From: Brugia malayi
Lineage: Eukaryota; Nematoda; Chromadorea; Rhabditida; Onchocercidae
Direction: 5' to 3'
Assembly (NCBI RefSeq): GCF_000002995.4
Contig: NW_025062475.1
Coordinates: forward strand, 13,424,687-13,488,686
DNA: 64,000 bases
The notes below the pieces were generated by a model. That model made no database searches, was not told the DNA's origin, and saw nothing but the letters and a program-made list of their open reading frames with translations. Positions 33,901 through 46,222 of the stretch are shown piece by piece (the first letter of the stretch is position 1; the number at the start of each line of letters is the position of its first letter). The translations under genes and the position numbers were made by a program.

Positions 33901-36900
33901 TAAGAAAAAAAAGCTATATTAGAAATGAAATATTAAAAAAATTATCAAATATTTTCGCCTTGTTCTACTTATCACTTAATGTTATCATTTATCACTTATC
34001 ACTACTGTGCTTCAGTCTGCACGATTAAAATCAAATTTTGCATCGGAAGAATTAACAAAGCTCAACGATTTACTTTTAGCTACTGAAAGTGAAAGTGAAA
34101 GAGAAATGTAATTTCTTTTATTTATTTATTTATTTTTTTGTTGTTCCATTTTTTTAATATATTTATTAGAAATTTTAATATTAGTGGAAAAAAGAAAACA
34201 ATTTTAATAAATTATTATTGCAGAATTCATCAATGATATACTTAAAAAAAATATATATAAATCATAAAATTAGATTAGTTTTGATAATATTTAACTTTTT
34301 AGGGTTGGAATTAGCAGTTGGCAAGAAATTAATTTTAGTGAAACCGGAACTAGCGAATCAGTAAAAACGGAACATACACCTTCTACGGTATGTTATCATA
34401 TATTTTTTTTAAAATATCCAAAAAAATAAATTAAACTATTTGAATTGCTAGAAAGTTTAATCTTTAAAATTTATTCATTTTAAACAGTTATTTCATATTT
34501 TGATAAAATAAAGTTTTAGATTAAGAAAAAAACTTCTTTATCTGCAATGCCAGTAGTTCTGAGGTTTGTTTTAATTTAATTTTTTTTTTACATGAAATGA
34601 TGAAATTAAATTATATTATTTAAAAATAAAAAATTTTAAAATTTTTTCAAAAAAAAAAAAAAATCCAGCTAAGTTTAATAATGAAATATACAATTTGTTT
34701 ACTTTGCATTGATCTATTTAACAAAAATAATTCAAATTAAAAAACATTTTTTTTAAAGTTTTATTTGAACAAAAATTTCTTCCATTCTTTTTTATCATTA
34801 TTTTAATCTTTCTTTTTTTTTTTTTTTTTTTTTTTTTTTGTTCTTATTAAAATTTATAGCAATGCTGAGAGAAAACAAAATTTAACGAAATCATACAAAC
34901 CATTTCTTACTTCACCAGTGGTATTTTTTAAGCAAGAACCAATTAATACAAAAAAACAGTAAATTTTTAAAAATTATCATTTTATTATTATTATTTTTTA
35001 AAAAAAAAAATGCAAATAAGAAAAAAATTTAAAATGAAGACAAAAATGTTAATTGGAAAGGATATAAATTAAAAATTTTAGAATAAAATTTTTTTGAAAT
35101 GAAATAAATTAAATGAAAGAGAAAGTAAAGTAAAATGTAAGCAATAAAAATCAAATAATTATAATTTAAAAAAAAATTTTTTTTTTTTTTTTTTTTGTAG
35201 AGCAAAACAACGTATGCGGAAAAGGCGTACGCAAATACCGCAGCGGAAAAAAACTGGTGAATTATTCTTATAATTTCATCTAAATTAATACAAAATTATA
35301 TTCATAAAGTTTTTTTTTTTTCCCATAAAGAGGGTAGGAAAAAAGTGGAAAAAATCATAAAATATATATTTGATCATTGGTCATTGGTCAGAGATGTCAT
35401 TGTGGTCATTGCTTAAAAATGCATTGGGTAAAGAATTATACAAAATACCATTGCCAGTAAATTTCAATGAACCATTAAGTTTCATACAACGTTTAACTGA
35501 ATGCTTGGAGTATTCAAATTTAATTGATAAAGCAGCAAAAATTCAAAATTCCGCAGATCAAGTAAAAACTATTATAAAAATTTTAATTTTTCTTCCTTTT
35601 TTTTTTTAAAATTTCATATTGAAATAGCAGAGAAAAAAAAAAAGTAAACAATTTACAAATTCTTAAAAAAGAAAATTTCCTTTTTTTTTGAAAATTTTTG
35701 TTTAAAAATTATAACAAATACATATTTATGAATGAAAATATTGTAAATTTATTTAAATTATAAAACTAATTGTAATTCTGAATTATGTTGGAAATTTTTT
35801 TTTTTTAAAAAAAAATATATATGCAATGTTTTTATTTATTATAAAAATTAAAGAGAAATTTGAAATGAATGATAATATTTAGCAGAAAAAATTTTTACAC
35901 TTTATTCTTTTACAAATTTTTTTTTTTAATAGTTTGAAAATTAATTTTATATTTTCGGAATTTATATATGTTTAAACTATGATAAGAGCATATTAATCAA
36001 ATAAAATTTATAAATTTTGAGATGATTTATGTTGCAACATTTGTTATTTCAACACTTTGCAATACGGTATTCCGGACATGCAAACCGTTTAATCCGTTAT
36101 GGTGTGAAACATTTGAATTTGATCGAATGGCAGATCTTGGCTGGCGAGCAATTGCCGAACAGGTCTGTGCCTAAATTTTATTTCAAATTTTAAAATACTT
36201 TTTTTATTAGTCATTCAAATTATTTATATTAAAAAAAAAAAAAAATGAAAAAAATATGATAAAAAATTTCTTTCTTTCTGTTTGAGAAAAGAATTTTATT
36301 TTTCTATCAATTTTACAGAATTTTTTTTTCTTTTTGATTTTGGTTATGATATTTTATTTTATTTTAGAAGTTGTTTGAGAATAAAGTTATTAGCATATTG
36401 TTTGACCTTTTGCATGACCTAAATATTGGGAAGTTATTTAACCTTTTGCATGACCTAAATATTGGGAAGTTATTTAACCTTTTGCATGACCTAAATATTG
36501 GGAAGTTATTTAACCTTTTGCATGACCTAAATATTGGGAAGTTATTTAACCTTTTGCATGACCTAAATATTGGGAAGTTATTTAACCTTTTGCATGACCT
36601 AAATATTGGGAAGTTATTTAACCTTTTGCATGACCTAAATATTGGGAAGTTATTTAACCTTTTGCATGACCTAAATATTGGGAAGTTATTTAACCTTTTG
36701 CATGACCTAAATATTGGGAAGTTATTTAACCTTTTGCATGACCTAAATATTGGGAAGTTATTTAACCTTTTGCATGACCTAAATATTGGGAAGTTATTTA
36801 ACCTTTTGCATGACCTAAATATTGGGAAGTTATTTAACCTTTTGCATGACCTAAATATTGGGAAGTTATTTAACCTTTTGCATGATCTAAATTCTACCAC

Positions 36901-39900
36901 TTTTGTAGTCAATCATTTTTAATGGTTAATATAAATATTTTATAATTATTGTTATTAACAATTTTACTCATAAATAAACGCAAATTACTTTAAGCTTAGA
37001 GTTGGTAACGAAATTTTATTTGTAAACTTTTTATTTAAGAAATATGATTCAAAATTTCCAAAACTTACTTTCACGTATAATATAATTTGTTGAAACTTAC
37101 CTTCACGTAAACATTATTTCATTTCAATAAGTTACTAATGTAACATCACAGTAAATTCAGTTCTTACTTATTCTTCCGCCACGTGCTCTACTTGATCTTA
37201 CGCCACGTTTAATCTTACGTTACTGACTTTTCCCACCTTTTAGTCCTTTGCTTCCCTTTTTTTTTTTTTTTCAAACATTCGTAACGTAACAATTATATAA
37301 ATCTAACATAGTTACAATTTAACAATGTAATTTATTCATCGAATAATTTCGAATAATTTCTTTTTTTTTATAAGTAAAAAATAATATTTCAAAATTTTAA
37401 ATTAGCAAATTTAAAATTAATAGGTAAGTCATCATCCACCGATTAGTGCAATTCATGCAGAAGGAAATGGTTGGATATTAGATGAAGATATCGATGTGCA
37501 TTCACAATTTCAAGCAACAATTATGAAAATTTATCCAGAAGGAACAGCTAGCATTTTTTTTCCGGTACAAATAATTTACAACATTCTTCTTTTCAACCTT
37601 TTCCTTTATTAATTTTCAATTTTTTAAAGTTTGATTTTTTTTTTGAGAGTGATTTTTTGATTGTTACATAAATATCCTTCTTAAGTTTTTTAATTTTCAA
37701 AATTTTAATTTTTTTTTAAAGGTGATTTTTTGATTGTTACATAAATATCCTTCTTAAGTTTTTAATTTTTAAAATTTTAATTTTTTTTTAAAGGTGATTT
37801 TTTGATTGTAACATAAATATTATCATTAGCATATGATAATTTTATTTTTTTTTTTCTTTTTTTTACAGGAAACAAAATCATTTTTTTATTGGACAATGAA
37901 AGATATTAAAACATTTGTAAAAGGTTTTATTATTGGTCCAATAACGGTGCACAATGAAGGAAATTGTGTTATTATGGTTTTTTTTTTTTGAAAAATTTCA
38001 GAAATTCAATCACAAAATATGCTAATTTTTGATCGTTAAAATGTTAAAATCATTTATTAATAATTAGATTGAAATGGATAGCATTTGAATAGTTTAGTAG
38101 TTAAAATTTAAAAATAATTATTAATTCATATTTTGGCGTAGCATTAATTATCTAAAAATTTTTGCAAGAATTTTTGAATTCTTATCAACAAATTATAATA
38201 AAAATTGTGAAAATGGAAAAAAGAAAAAATTATTTGAATTATTTAAAAATTGTTTATTATTACAGAGTAAACCGGATGGCATAAATTGCGTATTGAATTT
38301 AATTCGACATAAATTTTTCTCAATTGATAATGAACGTATTTTTTCCGGAACAATATATGACAAATTCGGAAAAGAATTATATTGTTTAAGTGGTGATTGG
38401 AGCCAGAAATGTACTATAGTAAAAGGAAATGATAAATTTAAGATAATTATTTGATTTCTTTTTTTCGTTTTTTTTTTTTTTTTTTTCCATTAGCAGTAAA
38501 ATTTGCAATTCAAAAATATTCTATCAAATTTTTAAAATTATTAAAATCAAAATTAAATGTTAAAGCGTTTTTTTTTTTTTTAAAAGACAAAATGAGTAAT
38601 GCTTATAATTTAGAAATAATGGAACTAATTTTAAATATTCAATATTTCATTTTCTTAAATATAAAATATTTTGTTTACTTTTTTTTTTTAATTCTTAACT
38701 TGATTTAAAAATTAATTGAAATCAAAAAATATATTATACAAAATTATTTCAAAAGTATTATCAATTTTATTTTTTGTTGGCTTTTTTCAAAAAGGTCAAA
38801 TTATTTGGACAAGAAATGTGCAACCTAAAGAATCCGAATTAATGTACAATTATACAGCATTAGCAATTGAACTCAATGAACCAGAAGTTAGTTTTAAATT
38901 AAAAAAAAAAAAAAAAACTTTAAAATTTGACACACAGAAAAGTTAAACTTTAAAATATTAAAAACTAAAAAAAAAAAGTGCGAATGTGTTTATGCTAATA
39001 TTTTGAGTTATTATTTCTTATTTTTATTTTAAATTCATCATTAAATTGAAATTTACTTTTCCTTCTTTCTGTTCTCGATTATATGAATTGAATTAAATTT
39101 TTACATGAAATGATTTAATTTCATTTTAAAAGATGGAACATTTCAGGATGATGTAGCACCAACCGATTCTCGACTTCGACCGGATATGCGTATGATGGAA
39201 AATGGTAATTGGAATGCGGCAAATGAAGAAAAAAAACGTTTAGAAGAAAAGCAACGTATTGATACAAAAAAATATCAGGTTTTCAGGATTCGGTTTTTTT
39301 TTTTCTTTTAAATTTTAAAAATTTAAATATCATTTTTTGTTTCTGTAAAGTTTCTGATTACTCATTTATCGTATTAGTTATTTCTGATTTATCAAGCTTT
39401 GCTGATAACAAAAATTTCACTGAATTTATATGTTTAACAAATTTTGGTCCTTGAAATAATCAAATTCATCATTTTAATTAAAATTAAAAATATTTTTTGC
39501 AAAATTTCTATACTTTGGATGTATTATTATCACTTAATGTGTTTTTTTTGAAATTAAATATGTAAATTTTTTTTGGAATTAAATATCTTTCATTTTTTTT
39601 TCTTCTATTCTTGACTGATTAATTTTAAGCGAACATTCTAACTTCATCTATTTTCCTCGTTTAAACTTTCTATTGCTAATTTAATTTTAACAATACTACA
39701 TTATTTGTTATAATATAACTAACAAATCTAGGTATTACTTAAGTATTACTTATAATAAAATATAAGAAATATGTATAACAAAAATTTCTAAATAAGTATA
39801 TCCTTCGAATTGCGCAAAAGGTCTTTTTTTGTTGTTGGATGGTTCAAAGTGCGCGTGGCTGTGACACCTAAAATTCATTTGACAGGTAGAAAAAACTCAA

Positions 39901-40420
39901 ATAAGAATAGCCTAAATTGTAGGTATGTTTAGATCTACCCTAGTTATAGGTTAGAATTATCGTTGTTCTAGGATAATTATCCTAAAGGTAGTAAATTTAA
40001 CCTACCCATGATTATATTTCATTTGATCTTTTCAAGTTCAGATTTGTTAAAGTTAGAAAATTTTACCGGAATCACATATTGCCATCGTCCAGTATAGCTT
40101 CCGGTATAACTTCGGTATAGCTTCGTAAAAGCTTTGTAACATGTCAACGTCATCATAAAGATGGAAATTGCAGAAATTGCAAAAGGAGAAATATGTATAT
40201 ATATTCAATGAATTGTTTCTTGTTTAATTTCAGGAACATTCATATAATTTCAGGTTTTCAGGATATGTTAGAGAATGGCGAAAAAATAATTGAACGACCA
40301 ATATGGTTTAAAAAATGTTTTGATCATTGCTGTGGTACATCACGATATCTTTATCAAGGTCAATATTGGAAATGTAAAGAAATGAAAGATTGGTCACATT
40401 CACCAAATATTTTTAATTGA
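30914..40420 (+). CDS. OSBP: Oxysterol-binding protein (PH - coiled coil - ORD), 18 exons
   Basis: Exons: 30914-31141, about 31585-31709, 31951-32092, 32528-32664, 33162-33297, 34016-34107, 34303-34387, 34520-34563, 34860-34958, 35201-35256, 35392-35561, 36022-36162, 37424-37564, 37869-37976, 38266-38410, 38795-38886, 39147-39278, 40262-40420; about 743 residues, human OSBP 807. The PH domain covers about 20-118 ([24 protein letters not shown]). A helical Lys/Glu-rich middle follows. The ORD holds [18 protein letters not shown], the family signature [28 protein letters not shown] and [12 protein letters not shown]. OSBPs exchange sterol for PI4P at ER-Golgi contacts. Odd: the invariant PLLGETFE reads PLWCETFE, and I see no canonical FFAT (EFFDAxE) motif. 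The start of exon 2 is uncertain: the best acceptor (31530-31531) leads through an A-rich repeat into a TGA, so 31585 (acceptor TTGAAG) keeps phase. All other junctions agree in phase. Confidence 0.92.
33283..33830 (+). repeat. 138-bp tandem repeat carrying copies of the OSBP exon 5 5' splice site
   Basis: The exon 5 end and donor (AATTGCATTGAAAAG|GT, 33283-33299) recur as AATTGCACTGAAAAG|GT at 33420, 33558 and 33696. Spacing is 137, 138 and 138 bp, and AT-rich filler follows each. Three decoy donors therefore sit inside the intron, with up to 15 bases of exon attached. Confidence 0.88.
36400..36893. repeat. 36-bp minisatellite in OSBP intron 12, open on both strands
   Basis: Thirteen virtually perfect 36-bp units plus partial ends (core ATATTGGGAAGTTATTTAAC, CTTTTGCATGACCTA). 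Because 36 is a multiple of three and the unit lacks stops in one frame of each strand, 180-codon frames appear on both strands. It sits inside the intron separating ..AIAEQ from VSHHPP.. of the OSBP signature, so I regard both frames as artefacts. Confidence 0.93.
37630..37815. repeat. Threefold ~80-bp repeat in OSBP intron 13
   Basis: Three copies of GTGATTTTTTGATTGT followed by ACATAAATATCC and AATTTT-rich filler. Confidence 0.8.
39275..40264 (+). repeat. 15-bp direct repeats bounding the last OSBP intron
   Basis: TCAGGTTTTCAGGAT occurs across the donor (39275-39289) and again across the acceptor (40250-40264). The intron 39279-40261 contains a GC-richer stretch (about 39830-40160) with the palindrome TAGGATAATTATCCTA (39969-39984). 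Confidence 0.85.
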
Positions 40421-40430
40421 AAATGAAAAT

Positions 40431-40486
40431 AATAAATTAATTGTAAACTTTTTGTTTTCATTTTTCATTTAAATAATTAGAATAAA
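40431..40486 (+). promoter_or_regulatory. OSBP polyadenylation signals
   Basis: AATAAA at 40431-40436 and 40481-40486, 11 and 61 nt after the TGA. Confidence 0.6.
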
Positions 40487-42136
40487 TAAATGCATATTGA
40501 ATAGATGATTGTTTATTGTAATTTATTGAAAACAACAACAAAAAAAAAAAAAACAATTTAATAAGCTTATTGTTTATTCAAATTGTTAGTAATATAAAAA
40601 TAGCATCAATAAATTTAAAAAAAAAAAAATGTAAAATATTTTTTTTTTGTTAATTTATGATAATTCTGTACCACACGTACACGGGAAACATACGTACGTA
40701 TAATTGATGAATCATTCACGACACACTGGTATACTTTAATCATTTTTTGCAATTGGCTTAACAAATTCAACTATTTTGCATTTTTGTAAATTAAATTTAT
40801 TTATTTTAAAAAGTTTCATTAGTAGAAATTTTTTTCCCCTTGTAAACACTAAAGTATTTTATTGTAGAATATTCCAGTGTAAAATTGAAAACCACAAGTG
40901 TGGAATATAAAATGGTGTGACCTTTAACCTTGCATGTTTATCTATATTTCTCTTAAAAGAAAAGAAATCGAATTGCTGTGAATCTGACGACATATACATA
41001 TGTTTGTTTGGAGAATTATTTCATATCTTAAATTTTCGGACGACAAAGGGTTCCAATGGAGGACGAGTTCCAGTCGAGAGTTTACTTTCTCGATGAACTT
41101 ATCATATTATCATTCTCGTCTTATCATGAAATACCCATTGATAGTAACATTACTTTATGATTTCTTCATTGTGACACGCTGTATTCAATGAATTGTGATC
41201 TTAAAAAAACTTTCTAGAAACTTTTGATTATATATTTTTGTTTTGATCTAAAATCTTTTGTATGAAATTTGCTATAATTTATTATTATTATAATTTGTTT
41301 TTTTGTTTTTGGAATTTGTGGTGAATTTTCAAAAATTTTTTTGCTCATTTTGATATGCTTTTTCAATATTTTCATTGTTTATAATCTTATTTTAGCTATT
41401 AATTTAGTTTCTATTAGATAATTTAGAAATCATTAATGATAGAAGTTATTTAACTCAAATTTCAAGTAAAATAAATAAGCAAAAATTTATCAAAATCATC
41501 CTGATAAGACATTTACTTTTCTATTTTCAGCCGTATTTTCTATCAAATACGTGTTTATACAGTCTAAAATGTTATACTTTACATTATAGTACACGTATAC
41601 TACACGTACGTGAATCACTTTCTCATTACTAACCTATCATAAAGTGAATTTTTACGAAAACTATTAAAATCAGAAATCCATTAAAGTTTTTGAATTCTTT
41701 CAAATTTCAAATATTTTAATTCATTTATTATTCATTCTATATTGGCCTAAAAATTTATTAATTTAAAAAATGTGAAAAAATACAATTTCTTTTAAGCAAA
41801 AAGCGATGAATTAATTGCTCAAATTATTTCTCATATACTTCTCGAATCTTTTAAAATATAAAAAAAAATTAAATTTCCAAACTTTCTTCATAAATTTTTT
41901 AAAATTTGATGATCAATTAACTATCATTCAGTAGTATCGTTCATATATATATCTCAAATATTTCTCTCTTTTTTTTTTTCTTTTCACAAAAAAATCTTTT
42001 TTCATTTGATAACACCAATTATTTACATCAGAACATTAAAAATTTTCGTCCCAGACTTATTATAATATTTCGCAAAGAAAAAAGTTTGAATTTCATTTTG
42101 AAATATTCAAAAAAAAAAAAACTTTTCTATTTTTTG

Positions 42137-42167
<31 letters not shown>

Positions 42168-42899
42168 AAAACATACAATTCATTATGAATTTAAATTCCA
42201 TAATTGATTACAAAATGTATAAATTAATTATTAAATGATGAAATTTATAATTGATTATATTAAATTTAATATATTCACTGCATCAATACTTCGTCATTAT
42301 TTTCCAAAATAATTGAATGAAAAAAGAAAAAAAGACAAAAAGAATATTAAATTTTAAATTCTTTTATCTTTCCGCTTATTTAATAAAATAATTTTATGCT
42401 TTTAAATTTATTAAAATTAATAGAGAAAATCCCTCCTTCTACTTTCCCACCAAATGAAACAGCAATAGATATTAATGTATATAATAAATTTGCTAATACA
42501 AACATCCGTCTTCCAATTCTAACAACAAACGCTTCCTTTTCACAATTCACAATTCAATTCATCCTCCCTCCCTCTCTCTCTCTCTCTCCCTCTGTCTTTC
42601 CTTCTCTCTCCCTCTCTCCCTCTCTTCCTTTTATTTTCTTTTCTTTTTCCAACTGCTAAAATAAGTTGTGAAGTAATACTCTTTGCTCATCGATTCTTTC
42701 ATTATTCCTCATTTTCCTGTCAGTTAGTCATAAAAAAAAAAAAAAACTTTTTTTTTAATTTTATCAAAAATCTTTCTTTTCTTTCTTTTTTTTGTTTTCC
42801 GTACTATTTTTTTTCTTGCGCTATAGACCGCTTATCTTTTCCGCTCCATTTCTTTTCACTTTTAAAATTATTCATTTCGACAATTTCTTCTCGACCACA

Positions 42900-42931
<32 letters not shown>

Positions 42932-43414
42932 GATGAAATCATTTGTTTCATCCATATTTTCACAATTTGTATGAAAAAAGGTAGAACGAATGCGTGCGGA
43001 ATGCGGCATGAACATGTGATGCGGAAAGGAATAAATGTGGAACGGATGCGTAAACGTAAAATGTATTATGTGCTGCTTTTTAGATATGTTAGTAAACTTA
43101 ATTGCTGGCCATTAGCACATGAAAAATTTAACAAAAAAAAAAATTGAATATGAAAATAAAGACGGAAAATAGTTTGTTATCAACAAATATATGCGGAAAG
43201 ATGATTAAATTTGCCTAAATTTGCTTACAAATTAAAAGAGCAATGATCAACATAAAATAATTTCAATTTCAATTATAACGAGAAACATAAAATGGTTTTT
43301 TTTTTGAAATTACTTCATTCCGGAAGCATTAATTTCAGAGCCTAGAATTTGCCAAATTTATTTCGATCATAAATTTTACAAATTCATTTTTGAATAGTCT
43401 AATTATTACATATT

Positions 43415-43456
<42 letters not shown>

Positions 43457-46193
43457 TCGTTCTATTATTTCTTAAATATTCAGATACAAAAAGGCATAGA
43501 AAATTTGTTAAACTTTTGCTTTTTTCGTACCTTCTTACTTACTTACTTTCTTACTTACCTACTTACTTACTTTCAATTAACTTTAGCATAATTGTATTCA
43601 AATACAAAATGTGTGAATGCTAAACAATCATTCAACTTTCTATAAAAGTAAATTGCATTATTTCTCGAATTTAAAAAAAAAAAAAAGTGAGTTTAATTTC
43701 TTTTTTTTCATTAGCAAGAAAAGAGTAGAAAGAATGTATATTATCAATTGAAGGATAAAAATTTGCTCTGTTCAATTGCGCCATTATTACTTTGTGATAG
43801 TATTGCTAAAATTGTAATAAACAAATTTAAAAAAAAAATAAAAAATCTTCGAAATGTTTGCTTTAACTTTGCTTTTTGTTTTTTTTTTTTCTCTCAAAAC
43901 GAAGAAAAAAAAAAAAATGTGAAATATTTGCGTAGTGATTTATAATCAATCTAAATGATTTAAATTTCAAACTTTTTCACATTTATTTTTACTCTTTAAC
44001 TACTTTCCATCTACTATTCTTTGTTGATTTTCTCTTTCAAATATATTATTATTATACTCTTCTTCTAATCACTTTAGATAAATAATTTTACAAATTACTA
44101 CTGCTAATGTTGCTAGTGAAAATTTGAAAAATTTTTTGAAATTTTTACTACATTAAATTTAATAATTAAAAGAAAATTTTGAGTAGTAAATGTTACAACA
44201 ATTCTTTTCTGCAAATTATTGACATATAAATTATTAATTATTAATTCAATTAACATATATCATTTCTATTTTTCACATAAACTATTTTAATATTTTAATT
44301 AATTTATTTTGAAAAGGATTAAATTAATATTTTAATCATTTCCATCGTCATTATTACTTTCTTGTTTTTTTAAAGTTTTATAATAATAATATTGACAATA
44401 ATAATAATAAAAATAATAATATCAAAAGTGAAGTGATATTTGATTATTATGTTTGCATTTACAATCAATTTTAATAATTTAAAATAAACTATCAAATATT
44501 CTAAAAGATACTTTTATTAAAAACTTTTAATTACAAACAAAATCAAATTCACATTTCAAGTCTTAGCAGTGCACATTTGAATTTACTAAAAAACTTTCAA
44601 TGATAGTAGTAAATAAGATGGAAATTGTTTTCAAATTATTAATGACAACATTTAATAAATAAATTATTTATATATTAATAATTAATTCAAAAAATCCCAT
44701 TTAAATCATTAAAATTTCAGATTAAATCATTTTGTTTTTCTATTAAATTTTTTGTAATATATAATAATTGATGATTTGTTTACATGTTTTCACATTTCTT
44801 TTAATTATTCAAAAAAAAGAAAAGAAAAATCAATAACTTTTGCAAAAAATTCATTTTTACAATTTTTTTTTTTTGTTCCTTCTGAATGATAAATACCATT
44901 TAAAAATAAAAAAAAAAAAAGAAGAAAATTTTAAGATAAATTAACTTTTATCATTATCATTTAATCATTTCTATTTATCCATTAAATAACACTGAAAAAT
45001 TAATTATTAGTCATTTGCATAAAGAGAAAATTTAAAAATTTTTTCCTTGTTTACACACCTTGCAAAATCTATTAATAAACATCATCATAACAAATAGATT
45101 AAGCTATAATAATAGCTAAAATATGAATATTTTTTTTTTTTTAGTTTTAAACAAAATAATTTAAAAAAAAAAAAGAGATAAGTAATAATTTTAAAATTTA
45201 ACTATTCTTTTTTGCTCAACAAATAATTGCCATTTCTTTGATGCAAAATCATTATTTAAGTAAATTAGCATTTGAAAAATTTTTATTTTATTTTCTTTTT
45301 TTTTTTTTTTTTTCGACAAATTATGATTGTTTCAATAATTCTTTTCTTTTCTTTTTTTTTTTTTTTTTTTTTTTTTAACTTTACTCATTTTTTTTTTCAA
45401 TTAGTTTTTGTTATTTTAAAAAATTGTAATTAATTAATGCATGAATGTTTGAATTAATTAGTAATGCCTAGCATTTGTTTTCATTAAATATTTTTCTTAT
45501 TTTATAAAAAAATTACTTCTTCTATCGTTTAATTTTATTGTTTTTTGTTTTATTTTAATTTAAAATTTTTTTTTCAAAGTTTTATTTTCATTATTCGATT
45601 ATTTAACAAATTATTTGCATTAAAAATTTTTCTTCCTTTGCCAATTGTCTTTAATTTTTTCATTTACAAAAATTTATTTATTCACATCTTTCTTTTCATA
45701 CCTATATTTTAAGTTATTAATTACCTGTCAATTACCTGTTGAATAACATAATAGAGCAATTATAAAAGACATTTTGCAAAGACAATTCCGAGTGTCAACC
45801 TAACTTCATTTGAATTATAATCACAAAATGTTTCCAACAAATTTTAAATATAACAAAAATGTTTTTTTCACAATTATTATCATCACTTCAAATATTTTTA
45901 ATCAGCAAGAAGCGCTAATGACTTTTTTGCGCCCAATTTTTTTTTTATTCATTTGAAGTTCTGATTATGATTTAGAAGTATCTTTTCACATTTGTCAAAC
46001 TGATAATTATTTTTCAAATGGAAAACTAAAAATTGGAAAATGTTTTAACAAACTTTTATTAACAATAAATTTTTCTTATCATCAATAAAATATTCTCAAT
46101 TTAAAAAGAAAGAAAAAAAGAAAAAGAAAAAGACATTATGTTTAAAATATGCATTCAAATTATTGATTTTTCATCTCTTTATAGGATAAAAAA

Positions 46194-46222
46194 ATTTTTC
46201 CGGGAAAATTTTCCGGAAAAAT
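46194..46222. repeat. 29-bp inverted repeat with paired TTCCGG cores
   Basis: ATTTTTCCGG, spacer GAAAATTTT, CCGGAAAAAT: perfect 10-bp arms. It contains TTCCGGGAA and TTCCGGAAA, similar to STAT-type and ETS-type sites. Function unknown. Confidence 0.7.

Noticed and set aside
34303..34387. FFAT-like motif in OSBP (EINFSETGT)
   Set aside because: It lacks the key aromatic/acidic-Ala pattern (EFFDAxE); too weak to call as an ER-contact motif.
36364..36922. Two 182-183-codon repeat proteins on opposite strands
   Set aside because: Both come from one 36-bp minisatellite inside an OSBP intron; the array merely lacks stops.
41000..41191. Possible small gene or transposon fragment (63 codons) in a GC-richer patch
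   Set aside because: Read on both strands; no family motif, no convincing splice partners.
42396..42659. 87-codon plus-strand frame
   Set aside because: Half is a CT microsatellite (Leu/Ser/Pro); the rest has no recognisable similarity.
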